DNA from: DASUPK01 sp963774305
GTDB lineage: Bacteria > Actinomycetota > Thermoleophilia > Solirubrobacterales > 70-9
Direction of reading: 5' to 3'
Assembly: GCA_963774305.1 (NCBI GenBank)
Contig: CAVZEM010000003.1
Coordinates: 240,735 to 304,734, forward strand
Length of the DNA stretch: 64,000 nt
The notes below the pieces were generated by a model. The model was not told where the DNA came from. It did not search any database and saw only the letters and a program-made list of their open reading frames with translations. The position numbers were made by a program, and so were the translations under genes. Positions within the stretch are counted from its first letter, which is position 1; the number at the start of each line of letters is the position of its first letter. Positions 16,060-24,298 of the stretch are shown one piece after another.

Positions 16060-16135
16060 GTGCGGGTCCTGTCGCCGAATTTCATCGACACGCGCAAGAG
16101 CGCGTGTCGAGGGTGAAATTCGGCGCCACCCGCAC
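16060..16135. repeat. Long interrupted palindrome between divergent genes
   Basis: Three nested perfect arm pairs: GTGCGGGT (16060-16067) with ACCCGCAC (16128-16135), CGCCGAATTTCA (16073-16084) with TGAAATTCGGCG (16114-16125), and GACACGCGC (16087-16095) with GCGCGTGTC (16100-16108), closing on an AAGA loop. It fills most of the gap between the membrane protein gene and gatC and looks like an extragenic REP-type element. Confidence 0.75.
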
Positions 16136-16148
16136 GAGAAGCGGTACC

Positions 16149-16154
16149 TATGAT
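16149..16154 (+). promoter_or_regulatory. -10 box of gatC (leaderless)
   Basis: TATGAT, close to the consensus, ends 6 nt before the gatC ATG at 16161. There is no room for a Shine-Dalgarno. Confidence 0.55.
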
Positions 16155-16160
16155 CAGCGC

Positions 16161-16445
16161 ATGATCGATCGAGAGCAGGTTCTGCACGTCGCCAAGCTCG
16201 CGAGGCTGAAGCTGACGGGCGACGAGGTTGAGAGGATGGCCAGCGAGCTCTCGGGGATCCTCGAGCATGTCGAGCGCATCTCCGGGCTCGACCTCGACGG
16301 GGTTGAGCCCACCTCTCACGTGATCGCTCTCGAGAACGTGTTCCGGCCCGATGAGCCTCGGCCGAGCTGGGATCGCGACGAGGTTCTGGAGAGCGCGCCC
16401 GATCCGGCCTCCGGCGCCTTCCGCGTCCCCTCGCCTCAGGCGTAG
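16161..16445 (+). CDS. gatC: Asp-tRNA(Asn)/Glu-tRNA(Gln) amidotransferase subunit C
   Basis: 94 aa small subunit that stabilises GatA and bridges to GatB. The family core is present: VLHVAKLARLKLTGDEVERM, LSGILEHVERISGLD, GVEPTSHV and a C-terminal stretch beginning FRPDEPRPSWDRDEVL. ATG 16161 is set by a TATGAT -10 box 6 nt upstream. The TAG at 16443-16445 is followed directly by the gatA ATG. First gene of a gatC-gatA-zincin-gatB operon. Confidence 0.93.
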   Translation: MIDREQVLHVAKLARLKLTGDEVERMASELSGILEHVERISGLDLDGVEPTSHVIALENVFRPDEPRPSWDRDEVLESAPDPASGAFRVPSPQA

Positions 16446-17882
16446 ATGGCGAGCGAGGCGATCGACCTCACGGTCGCGGAGGCGGCCGATCGAATCCGCT
16501 CCGGCGAGCTCTCGGCGGACGAGTACTTCGACGCGTACCGCGAGTCCGCCGCAGGCGACTCGCTGAACGCCTTCCTCTGGACGGCCGATGAGCCTGAGGA
16601 CGCAGGCGAGGGCCCCCTCGGAGGCATCCCGGTCGCGGTCAAGGACATCTTCTGCACCCAGGGCATCCCGACGACCGCAGGATCGCGGATCCTGGAGGGG
16701 TACAGGCCGTCGTACACGGCCACGGCCGTTCGTAAGCTGCGCGAGGCCGGAGCGCGTGTTCTCGGCAAGGCGAACATGGACGAGTTTGCGATGGGGTCCT
16801 CGAACGAGAACTCCGGCTACGGGCCGGTACTGAACCCGTGGGACTCCGGCCGGGTACCGGGGGGATCGTCTGGAGGCAGCGCGGCGGCGGTCGCCGGTCG
16901 CCTGGCGCCCTGCGCGATCGGCACGGACACCGGAGGATCGATCCGCCAGCCCGCCGCGCTCTGTGGGATCGTCGGGATGAAGCCCACATATGGGGCCGTC
17001 TCGCGTTACGGGATGATCGCCTTCGCCTCGTCACTCGATCAGTGCGGCCCCCTGACCAGGGACGTCACCGACGCCGCGTTGATCCTGCAGGCGGTCGAAG
17101 GGCGCGATCCATGCGACTCGACGTCTCTGGGCATCGATGGCGGGGTCGAGCTCCCCAGTCGGGAGGACCTGAAGGGGCTCAGGTTCGGCATCCCCAAGGA
17201 GCTCGCCTCGGAGGCCGAGGGGATCGAGTCAGGCGTCAAGGAGGTCTTCGAGCGCACCGTCGCGCTGATCGAGGAGCTCGGCGGCGAGGTCTCGGAGACC
17301 GAGCTGCCCCACGCCCCGCACGGCATCTCGGCCTACTACGTGCTCGCCCCGGCCGAGGCCTCGGCCAACCTGGCGCGCTTCGACGGCGTTCGCTACGGGA
17401 TGCGGGTCAACGCCGACGACCTCACCGAGATGTACGAGGAGACCCGCGCCAAGGGCTTCGGCGCCGAGGTGAAGCGCCGGATCATGCTCGGCACCTACGC
17501 GCTTTCCTCCGGCTACTACGAGGCCTACTACGGCCGCGCGCAGCGGGTCCGGACCAAGATCGCGGAGGACTTCTCCAAGGCCTTCGAGAGCTTCGACTTC
17601 GTCGTCACGCCGACGTCGCCGACCGTCGCCTTCAAGCTCGGTGCGAAGACCGACGACCCACTGGCGATGTACATGAATGACTACTGCACGGTGCCGATGC
17701 CCCTGGCGGGGATCCCGGCGATCTCGATCCCGGCTGGGGTGGCGCCTCCCGACGATGGCGGGCCTGAGCTGCCGGTCGGATTCCAGATCGCCGGGCCGGC
17801 GTTCAGCGACTCGGCGATGCTCGACGCCGCGAATGCCCTGGAGGGCGCGATCGGCTTCCGCCGCGACGGAGGCGGAGAGTGA
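16446..17882 (+). CDS. gatA: Asp-tRNA(Asn)/Glu-tRNA(Gln) amidotransferase subunit A
   Basis: 478 aa amidase-signature enzyme that releases ammonia from glutamine for transamidation of misacylated tRNA. The Ser-cisSer-Lys triad is visible: K66 in IPVAVKDIF, S141 in PGGSSGGSAAAVA and nucleophile S165 in TDTGGSIRQPA. The C-terminal half contains GFGAEVKRRIMLGTYALSSG and the DYCTVPMPLAGIPAISIPAG stretch expected for GatA. It starts immediately after the gatC stop and its own stop overlaps the GTG of the zincin gene (GTGA). Confidence 0.96.
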   Translation: MASEAIDLTVAEAADRIRSGELSADEYFDAYRESAAGDSLNAFLWTADEPEDAGEGPLGGIPVAVKDIFCTQGIPTTAGSRILEGYRPSYTATAVRKLREAGARVLGKANMDEFAMGSSNENSGYGPVLNPWDSGRVPGGSSGGSAAAVAGRLAPCAIGTDTGGSIRQPAALCGIVGMKPTYGAVSRYGMIAFASSLDQCGPLTRDVTDAALILQAVEGRDPCDSTSLGIDGGVELPSREDLKGLRFGIPKELASEAEGIESGVKEVFERTVALIEELGGEVSETELPHAPHGISAYYVLAPAEASANLARFDGVRYGMRVNADDLTEMYEETRAKGFGAEVKRRIMLGTYALSSGYYEAYYGRAQRVRTKIAEDFSKAFESFDFVVTPTSPTVAFKLGAKTDDPLAMYMNDYCTVPMPLAGIPAISIPAGVAPPDDGGPELPVGFQIAGPAFSDSAMLDAANALEGAIGFRRDGGGE

Positions 17883-18172
17883 GGTACTCGACGCCGATGA
17901 CCGACGACGAGTTCCGCCATGCGGTCCAGGAGGCGCTGGACTCCCTCCCGCCCGAGATCGCGTCGAGGCTCACCAACGTGGCGGTGATCGTCGAGGACCG
18001 CCATCCAAGCGGCCGGCTGCTCGGCCTCTTCGATCCCAGGGGCGGCCTGCAGCGGATCATCATCTACCGCGAGCACCACACCAACGCCGAGAGCGTCCGG
18101 CAGACGGTGCTCCACGAGATCGGGCACTACTTCGGTGCAGACGAGGCGACCGTGCGCGGGTGGGGCCTCTGA
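17879..18172 (+). CDS. Zincin-like metallopeptidase family protein
   Basis: 97 aa. The zinc-binding motif is LHEIGHYFG (HEIGH at 79-83) with a downstream acidic residue (GADE) as third-ligand candidate, matching the small Zincin_1 (DUF1025-type) proteins. The preceding strand GLQRIIIYREHH fits the fold. Start is GTG 17879 overlapping the gatA stop; an internal ATG at 17897 (MTDDEFRHAV) is also reasonable. The stop overlaps the gatB ATG (TGATG), so translation is coupled on both sides. A peptidase activity is predicted from the motif only; no link to tRNA amidation is known to me. Confidence 0.8.
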   Translation: MRYSTPMTDDEFRHAVQEALDSLPPEIASRLTNVAVIVEDRHPSGRLLGLFDPRGGLQRIIIYREHHTNAESVRQTVLHEIGHYFGADEATVRGWGL

Positions 18173-19605
18173 TGGCGGAATACGAGGCCGTAATCGGCCT
18201 GGAGATACACGTCCAGCTCTCCACCAAGACCAAGATGTTCTGCGGCTGCGCTCTCTCCTTCGGCGACGAGCCCAACGCCCACACGTGTCCGGTCTGTCTC
18301 GGGCACCCAGGGACCCTGCCCACGATGAACGAGGAGGCGATCCGCTACGCGCTGATGATCGCCGCGGCGCTCGAGTGCGAGGTCCCGGAGCGCTCCGAGT
18401 TCGCCCGCAAGAACTACTTCTATCCGGACCTGCCGAAGGGCTACCAGATCAGCCAGTACGACCAGCCGATCGCCGTCAACGGGCGTCTCGGCGACGTCCG
18501 GATCCACCGGGCGCACCTGGAGGAGGACGCCGCCAAGCTGACGCACGTCGGGGAGTCCGGCCGAATCCACGGCTCCGGGGCGTCGCTCGTCGACTTCAAC
18601 CGAGGCGGCACCCCCCTCGTCGAGATCGTCACCGAGCCGGACATCCGCTCCGCCGCCCAGGCACGGGAGTGGGCCCAGCTGCTTCGCACGACGATCCGCC
18701 AGCTGGGCGTCTCGGACGTGAACATGGAGGAGGGGAGCCTGCGCGTGGACGGCAACATCTCGATTCGCCCGGCCGGGTCCGACGAGCTCGGCGTGAAGAC
18801 CGAGCTCAAGAACATGAACAGCTTCCGGTTCCTGGAGCGAGGGATCGAGGCCGAGCTCCTCCGGCAGCGGGAGCTGCTCGAGGGCGGGGAGGAGGTCGTC
18901 CAGGAGACCCTCCACTTCGACCCGAATGACGGCTCCCTGACCTCATTGCGCTCGAAGGAGTACGCGCACGACTACCGCTACTTCCCGGAGCCGGACCTGG
19001 TCCCGGTCGTGCCGACCGAGCAGATGCTGGCCGACGCCCGCGAGTCGCTGCCCGAGCTGCCGGCGGCGCGTCGCGAGCGCTACGTGACGGAGGTGGGCCT
19101 CTCGGAGGAGGCGGCCTCGACTCTGGCCTTCCAGGCGGAGCTCGCCGAGTACTTCGAGCGCGCCGTGGCCGCGGCCGACGGCACGCCGGCCAAGGCAATC
19201 GCCAACTGGGTCACCGGCGAGCTCGTCGCCGCCCTGCGGCAGGCCGGGGCGGAGGAGGATCCACTCGCCTCCAATGCGACGCCCGAGGCCGTCGCCGCGC
19301 TCGCCGGTCTCGTCGAGACGAAGACCATCTCCCATGGCGCGGGAAAGCAGGTGTTGACGAGGCTGGTCGAGGGCGGGGGCGATCCGGCTGAGATCGTCGA
19401 GCGGGAGGGTCTGGCCCAGATCTCGGATTCCTCGGAGCTCGAGGGAATCGTCGACCGGGCGATCGAGGCCGAGCCCGAGGCCGCGGACCAGGTCCGCCAG
19501 GGCAACGACAAGGCGATCGGCCGGATCGTCGGCGCCGTGATGAAGGAGTCGAAGGGCCGGGCCGACGGGGGAACCGTCACCAAGCTGATCAAGGAGCGAC
19601 TCTAG
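18172..19605 (+). CDS. gatB: Asp-tRNA(Asn)/Glu-tRNA(Gln) amidotransferase subunit B
   Basis: 477 aa. GatB binds the misacylated tRNA and carries the kinase/transamidase site. Zinc-site cysteines are seen as CGC (24-26) and CPVC (39-42). Family hallmarks: YEAVIGLEIHVQLSTKTKMF, RKNYFYPDLPKGYQISQYDQP, GGTPLVEIVTEPD, EEGSLRVDGNISIRP and KNMNSFRFLERGIE. The C-terminal 150 residues form the helical plus YqeY-like tail (GNDKAIGRIVGAVMKESKG). ATG 18172 overlaps the zincin stop. Confidence 0.96.
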   Translation: MAEYEAVIGLEIHVQLSTKTKMFCGCALSFGDEPNAHTCPVCLGHPGTLPTMNEEAIRYALMIAAALECEVPERSEFARKNYFYPDLPKGYQISQYDQPIAVNGRLGDVRIHRAHLEEDAAKLTHVGESGRIHGSGASLVDFNRGGTPLVEIVTEPDIRSAAQAREWAQLLRTTIRQLGVSDVNMEEGSLRVDGNISIRPAGSDELGVKTELKNMNSFRFLERGIEAELLRQRELLEGGEEVVQETLHFDPNDGSLTSLRSKEYAHDYRYFPEPDLVPVVPTEQMLADARESLPELPAARRERYVTEVGLSEEAASTLAFQAELAEYFERAVAAADGTPAKAIANWVTGELVAALRQAGAEEDPLASNATPEAVAALAGLVETKTISHGAGKQVLTRLVEGGGDPAEIVEREGLAQISDSSELEGIVDRAIEAEPEAADQVRQGNDKAIGRIVGAVMKESKGRADGGTVTKLIKERL

Positions 19606-19664
19606 AGGCCGCTCAGCGCTTCAGCAGCTTGACCTTCGGCATGACCGGGCGCCGACTTTAGGCA

Positions 19665-19670
19665 TAACCT
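19665..19670 (+). promoter_or_regulatory. -10 box of the zinc-ribbon gene (leaderless)
   Basis: TAACCT fits TANNNT and ends 6 nt before the ATG at 19677. Confidence 0.45.
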
Positions 19671-19676
19671 CGGCGG

Positions 19677-19985
19677 ATGGCCGGAGCTCCATACGTGCTG
19701 ATCGCCGTGCTCTTCGGCCTCGCCACGGGATTCGTGGGGCGCGGCAAGGGCAGCTCGTTCTTCATCTGGTTCCTGATCGGGACCGTGGTGCCGATCTTCG
19801 GGCTGATCGCGGCGATCCTCTATCGCTCGGAGCATGAGGAGCCCGAGCGCCAGTGCCCGACCTGCAACAACGTCGTGAAGCTGCACGTCCAGGTCTGCCC
19901 GCGCTGCGGAACGGACCTCTACCTGCCCGAGCCGTCGCAGGTCCGTCCCGGACCCGCCCACCGCTCTACCTCAGCCAGGTCCTGA
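19677..19985 (+). CDS. Small membrane protein with C-terminal zinc ribbon
   Basis: 102 aa. Two hydrophobic helices (about 5-20 and 27-47) separated by GRGKGSSFF, then a basic/acidic turn and a zinc ribbon formed by CPTC (about 60-63) and CPRC (about 76-79). The topology suggests a membrane anchor presenting a cytoplasmic ribbon. No function recognised. The 3' end overlaps the convergent glycosyltransferase by 20 nt. Confidence 0.7.
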   Translation: MAGAPYVLIAVLFGLATGFVGRGKGSSFFIWFLIGTVVPIFGLIAAILYRSEHEEPERQCPTCNNVVKLHVQVCPRCGTDLYLPEPSQVRPGPAHRSTSARS

Positions 19986-21042
19986 CGATCGCGTTGGTGA
20001 AGCCCAGGCCGTAGCGCATCACGGCCGGCTTCTTCGAGTGGCCGTGGGTGCGCTTGGCCACCGTGACCGGGACCTCCTTCGCCGGGACTCCGCGCTTGAT
20101 CGCCTCAATCAGGAACTCCGAGGTATGGAACTGCTCCTGGCGAAGGACGAGCTGCGGAAGGACCGAGGTGCGGACGGCGCGGTAGCCGTTGGAGCAGTCG
20201 GAGACCTTGGTTCGGGTGATGAAGGAGACGACCTTGTTGAAGAAGACGATTCCCAATTCCCGCGAGCGGGAATTGGGGTCGGCATCGCCGAGGACCCGCG
20301 AGCCGTGGGCGACGTCCACCTCGTCGTCCAGCACAGGTTTCACCAGGCGCTCCATCTCGCTCGGCAGATGCTGTCCGTCGGCGTCGAGGGTGACGACCAC
20401 AAGCGCTCCGGACTCGGCCATCAGGCGGTACCCGGTGCGCAGCGCGGCGCCACCGCCCCGGTTGATCACGTGGCGCGCGACCACGGCGCCGGCCTTGGCG
20501 GCGGCCTCACTGGTGTCGTCGCGCGATCCGTCATCCACCACGAGCACCGCGGTCTTCTCGCCGCAGACCTCCGGAGGAATCTGCCGAACCACGTCGCCGA
20601 CGCTCTCGGCCTCGTTGTAGGCGGGGATGACGACGGCGATCTTGTCGCGGAATCTCTCGGGCAGGCGTGCCCCGCGGAACTCCTCCCAGGCGAGGCCCTC
20701 CAGCAGGGCCGAGAGCTGCTGGTTCATTCGCGCGCTCTCGGTCAATGCCCGCAGGACGAGCATGAACAGGATCACGATCGCGAAGACGGCGAGACCGAGG
20801 ATCCGGCCGCCATTTCCCTTCTCGAACGCGAAGGCCGAGAGCAGCTTGTTGAGCAGCTCCGTGCCGGAGATCACCAGCAGCGCAAGGCCGCCGAAGATCG
20901 AAAGCAGCACGGCGCCATTCGACAGCGAGCGCCGGCGCCAGACCGCAAACGCGATCAGCAGCACGCCGAGGGCGAGCCCGAACGCGCGGAGCGCGGTCAG
21001 CTCCTCGGGGAGGATCGAGGCGATCGGGGCAAGATCCGTCAA
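19966..21042 (-). CDS. Family 2 glycosyltransferase with N-terminal DUF2304-like membrane domain
   Basis: About 358 aa from TTG 21042; the frame is open to 21084. The first 125 residues contain three hydrophobic helices (TALRAFGLALGVLLIAFAVW, then two more) of DUF2304 type, and the rest is a dolichyl-phosphate-mannose-synthase-like GT2 domain: IAVVIPAYNEAESVG, AVLVVDDGSRDDTS, VTLDADGQHLPSEM, HGSRVLGD and DCSNGYRAVRTS. TTG 21042 is preferred because TATTCT (21057-21052) lies 9 nt upstream. It probably transfers a sugar to a lipid carrier at the inner membrane. It diverges from the SQD1-like gene. A perfect 12-bp palindrome lies inside the coding sequence at 20252. Confidence 0.85.
   Translation of the reverse strand: MTDLAPIASILPEELTALRAFGLALGVLLIAFAVWRRRSLSNGAVLLSIFGGLALLVISGTELLNKLLSAFAFEKGNGGRILGLAVFAIVILFMLVLRALTESARMNQQLSALLEGLAWEEFRGARLPERFRDKIAVVIPAYNEAESVGDVVRQIPPEVCGEKTAVLVVDDGSRDDTSEAAAKAGAVVARHVINRGGGAALRTGYRLMAESGALVVVTLDADGQHLPSEMERLVKPVLDDEVDVAHGSRVLGDADPNSRSRELGIVFFNKVVSFITRTKVSDCSNGYRAVRTSVLPQLVLRQEQFHTSEFLIEAIKRGVPAKEVPVTVAKRTHGHSKKPAVMRYGLGFTNAIVRTWLR
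20252..20277. repeat. Perfect 12-bp-arm palindrome inside the glycosyltransferase gene
   Basis: CCCAATTCCCGC (20252-20263) and GCGGGAATTGGG (20266-20277) are exact reverse complements with a 2-nt centre. It encodes the PNSRSRELG segment of the GT2 domain, so the frame is intact. Confidence 0.7.
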
Positions 21043-21122
21043 GGCGGCGGCAGAATAGCCGTGCCCAGGCCACCCGGCGGGCATGACGATGCGCCGTCCG
21101 GGCCGCTACTCTGCCCCGTCTC

Positions 21123-22298
21123 ATGCGCGTCCTCATCCTCGGGGGCGACGGCTATCTCGGCTGGCCGACGGCGATGCGCTTCTCTGCCCGCGGCCACGAG
21201 GTGTCCGTCGTCGACAACTTCTCACGCCGCAAGTGGCACGAGCGGCATGGCACCGATTCCCTGACGCCGATCAGGGCGCTGAACGAGCGCATCTCCGCCT
21301 GGCACGAGGTATCCGGCAGCGAGATCCGTTCCTACGTCGGCGCGATCGAGGACCCCGCCTTCCTCGAGGAGGTGATCGTCGAGACCAAGCCCGAGGCCGT
21401 GATCCACTACGGCGAGCAGCCCTCGGCGCCGTACTCGATGGCCAACCGCGAGCAGGCGGTGGAGACGCAGTACACGAACGTGATCGGCACGCTCAACCTC
21501 CTCTTCTTCCTCCGCGATCACGCCCCTGACTGCCACCTGGTGAAGCTGGGGACGATGGGCGAGTACGGCACGCCCAATATCGACATCGAGGAGGGTTACA
21601 TCGAGATCGAGCACAAGGGGCGCAAGGACACGCTTCCCTTCCCGAAGCTGCCCGGCTCGCTCTACCACCTCTCCAAGGTCCACGACTCTCACAACATCCA
21701 CTTCGCCTGCCGGATCTGGGGTCTGCGCTCCACCGACCTGAACCAGGGCGTCGTCTACGGCATCGAGACCGACGAGACCGCCCAGGACGAGCGCCTCTGC
21801 ACCCGTTTCGACTACGACGAGTGGTTCGGCACCGTGCTCAATCGCTTCTGCGTCCAGGCCGTCGTCGGCCACCCACTCACCGTCTACGGCAAGGGCGGCC
21901 AGACCCGCGGCTTCCTCAACATCCGCGACACGCTCCAGTGCGTCGAGCTGGCGGTCGAGAACCCGGCGGACGCCGGCGAGTTCCGCGTCTTCAATCAGTT
22001 CACCGAGCAGTTCTCCGTCACTGACCTGGCCGAGCTGGTGGAGCGCTCGGCCGCCGAGGTGGGCTTCGAGATCGACATCGATCACGTCGACAATCCGCGC
22101 GTCGAGGCCGAGGAGCACTACTACAACCCGGTTCACACGAAGCTGCTGGACCTGGGCCTGAAGCCGAGCTATCTCGGCGACGAGCTGGTCCGCTCGATGC
22201 TGAAGACGATCGAGCGCCACCGCGAGCGGGTGATCGACTCCGCGATCGACCCGCGGACGCAGTGGAAGCCGGGCTCCCCGGCCGGCGCCACCCGCTAG
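21123..22298 (+). CDS. UDP-sulfoquinovose synthase-like NAD-dependent epimerase
   Basis: 391 aa extended short-chain dehydrogenase. It starts at the NAD site GGDGYLGWPTA and carries features typical of SQD1/SqdB: EQPSAPYSMANR, KLGTMGEYGTPN, SLYHLSKVHDSHNI (catalytic Tyr and Lys), DLNQGVVYGI and KGGQTRGFLNIRDT. SQD1 makes UDP-sulfoquinovose from UDP-glucose and sulfite, the head group of the sulfolipid SQDG. The divergent GT2 next door could act in the same envelope pathway, by context only. TACTCT (21107-21112) precedes the ATG by 10 nt. The exact substrate should be treated as predicted. Confidence 0.82.
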   Translation: MRVLILGGDGYLGWPTAMRFSARGHEVSVVDNFSRRKWHERHGTDSLTPIRALNERISAWHEVSGSEIRSYVGAIEDPAFLEEVIVETKPEAVIHYGEQPSAPYSMANREQAVETQYTNVIGTLNLLFFLRDHAPDCHLVKLGTMGEYGTPNIDIEEGYIEIEHKGRKDTLPFPKLPGSLYHLSKVHDSHNIHFACRIWGLRSTDLNQGVVYGIETDETAQDERLCTRFDYDEWFGTVLNRFCVQAVVGHPLTVYGKGGQTRGFLNIRDTLQCVELAVENPADAGEFRVFNQFTEQFSVTDLAELVERSAAEVGFEIDIDHVDNPRVEAEEHYYNPVHTKLLDLGLKPSYLGDELVRSMLKTIERHRERVIDSAIDPRTQWKPGSPAGATR

Positions 22299-22603
22299 GG
22301 GTCCCGCAGGAGCTCACCCTGTCGGCGCAGCTCCGCGTCGAGGACCGCTCCAACACCGCGGATAACCATCATCCGGGCGAACGTTGTCGGGCGAACGCCA
22401 TACAGATCCGCTCTTCCGCTCACGGTTGTTCGCGACGGCATGCGCATAGTCGGACCCCGGTCGGTCCGCAGAGGGCGATAGCTCGTCGCTACCGGATTGG
22501 TATCCGTCGCTAGTGGTTCTGGGCGAGGTACTTGGGGTGGGTGCTTCGTCGGAGTCAGCCATTGCAAGAGAGAATCGATTCGCTCCCGGCTGGACCGCTT
22601 GGC
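22299..22603. other. Intergenic region upstream of ilvB
   Basis: About 305 nt without a convincing gene. It holds a direct repeat CGGGCGAACG (near 22375 and 22389), a second direct repeat CGTCGCTA (near 22483 and 22505), and a Val/Leu-rich short frame starting GTG 22513 that runs into ilvB. No T-box motif or terminator was seen. Confidence 0.5.
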
Positions 22604-22609
22604 TACCAT
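22604..22609 (+). promoter_or_regulatory. -10 box of ilvB (leaderless)
   Basis: TACCAT fits TANNNT and ends 6 nt before the ilvB ATG at 22616. Confidence 0.5.
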
Positions 22610-22615
22610 CGCCGC

Positions 22616-24295
22616 ATGCGCGCGGCTGACGCAGTCATGGAGGCCCTCAAGGCCGAGGGCGTGGAGCACATCTTCGGGATCCCGGGCGGTGCGAACCTGC
22701 CGATCTACGACGCGGTTCACGATGCCGACCTCGTCCACATCCAGGCCCGCCACGAGCAGGGGGCCGGCCACATGGCCGAGGGCTATGCCAAGGCCTCCGG
22801 CCGGGTGGGCGTCGCCTTCGCAACCTCGGGTCCGGGCGCCACGAACCTCGTCACCCCGATCGCCGACGCGATCATGGACTCCGTCCCGACCGTCTTCATC
22901 ACCGGACAGGTCCGCACCGAGCTGATCGGCACCGACGGCTTCCAGGAGGCCGACGTGAACGGCATCACGATGCCGATCGTCAAGCACAGCTTCATGGTCC
23001 AGGACCCCCGCTACGTCCCGGACTACATCCACGCGGCCTTCCACATTGCCTCGACGGGACGGCCGGGACCGGTCCTCGTCGACATTCCGCAGGACCTCTC
23101 GCGCGCCGACATCGACTACGAGCCGATCACCGACACGCCCAACCTGCCGGGCTACAAGCCCTCGACCGAAGGGAACATCAAGCAGATCAGGATCGCGGCG
23201 CGGGCCCTCGCCAACGCGCAGCGACCGGTGATCTACGCGGGCGGCGGCGTGATCAACGGCAACGCCTCGGAGGAGCTGCGCGACCTCTGCACCGCCGACA
23301 ACTTCCCGGTCACCTGCACGCTGATGGGCCTGGGCGGGTTCCCGGCCAGCCACGAGCAGTGGCTCGGCATGCTCGGCATGCACGGCACCCGCACCGCGAA
23401 CTACGCGATGGACAACGCGGACCTGATCGTCTGCGTCGGCGCCCGCTTCGACGACAGGATCACGGGCAAGCTCTCCGAGTTCGCCCCTCGTGCCAAGTTC
23501 GTCCACATCGACATCGACCCCGCCGAGATCTCCAAGAACGTCCCGGCGCACATCCCGATCGTGGGAGACGTCAAGGAGGTGCTGCCCAAGCTCGTCAAGG
23601 AGTACCGCGCCTCCCAGGCCGACCGCAGCCGGCTCGATCCATGGTGGGAGCAGATTCGCGCCTGGCAGAAGGAGTACCCCCTGCGCTACGACGACTCCGA
23701 GGACAGCGAGATCAAGCCTCAGGCGATGGTCGAGGCGATTTTCCGCGCCACAGAGGGCGACGCCATCATCACCTCGGACGTCGGCCAGCACCAGATGTGG
23801 GCCGCGCAGTACTACGGCTTCGACAAGCCGCGCCGCTGGATCAACTCCGGGGGCCTCGGCACGATGGGCTTCGGCCTGCCCTCAGCGATCGGCGCCAAGG
23901 TCGCCCAGCCCGAGGAAACGGTTGTGTGCCTCGCAGGTGACGGCAGCCTGATCATGACCTGCCAGGAGCTCGCCACCGCCGTGCGCCACGAGATCCCGGT
24001 CAAGGTCTTCCTGATGAACAACGGCTACTTCGGCATGGTCCGCCAGTGGCAGGAGCTCTTCTGGGATGGCCGCTACTCATCCGTCGAGATGGGCCCGAGC
24101 CCCGACTGGGCGAAGCTGGCCGACGCCTTCGGGGCGAAGGGGATGCAGGTCGACGACAAGAACGAGGTGGAGGGGGCGATGCGGGACGCGCTCGCCACCG
24201 AGGGACCGGTGCTCCTCGATGTCCGCGTCACGAAGGAGGAGAACTGCTATCCGATGATCCCGGCCGGCTCGGCCGCCCGGGACATGGTGGGCTGA
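22616..24295 (+). CDS. ilvB: Acetolactate synthase large subunit
   Basis: 559 aa ThDP- and FAD-dependent enzyme making acetolactate or acetohydroxybutyrate, the first common step of valine, leucine and isoleucine synthesis. The catalytic Glu lies in QARHEQGAGHMAEGYAKASG; FATSGPGATNLVTPIADA and GRPGPVLVDIPQDLS are family signatures; the ThDP motif is GDGSLIMTCQELATA ending in LMNNG. Start ATG 22616 fits both the family N-terminus (DAVMEALKAEGVEHIFGIPG) and the -10 box 6 nt upstream; the longer open frame to 22532 is not used. ilvN follows after 3 nt. Confidence 0.95.
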   Translation: MRAADAVMEALKAEGVEHIFGIPGGANLPIYDAVHDADLVHIQARHEQGAGHMAEGYAKASGRVGVAFATSGPGATNLVTPIADAIMDSVPTVFITGQVRTELIGTDGFQEADVNGITMPIVKHSFMVQDPRYVPDYIHAAFHIASTGRPGPVLVDIPQDLSRADIDYEPITDTPNLPGYKPSTEGNIKQIRIAARALANAQRPVIYAGGGVINGNASEELRDLCTADNFPVTCTLMGLGGFPASHEQWLGMLGMHGTRTANYAMDNADLIVCVGARFDDRITGKLSEFAPRAKFVHIDIDPAEISKNVPAHIPIVGDVKEVLPKLVKEYRASQADRSRLDPWWEQIRAWQKEYPLRYDDSEDSEIKPQAMVEAIFRATEGDAIITSDVGQHQMWAAQYYGFDKPRRWINSGGLGTMGFGLPSAIGAKVAQPEETVVCLAGDGSLIMTCQELATAVRHEIPVKVFLMNNGYFGMVRQWQELFWDGRYSSVEMGPSPDWAKLADAFGAKGMQVDDKNEVEGAMRDALATEGPVLLDVRVTKEENCYPMIPAGSAARDMVG

Positions 24296-24298
24296 GTC

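Noticed and set aside
13692..16445. 917-aa open frame on the + strand across the GMC gene
   Set aside because: Antisense to a gene with clear FAD-oxidoreductase motifs; open only because of high GC. Only its last 95 codons (gatC) are real.
22314..22562. 82-aa frame on the - strand upstream of ilvB
   Set aside because: Ser/Arg-rich with no domain, no ribosome site and antisense to the ilvB promoter region.
22513..22630. Val/Leu-rich short frame (GTG GTT CTG...) upstream of ilvB as an attenuator peptide
   Set aside because: About 38 codons, runs into ilvB, no complementary Shine-Dalgarno arm or terminator seen, and ilvB has its own leaderless -10 box at 22604.
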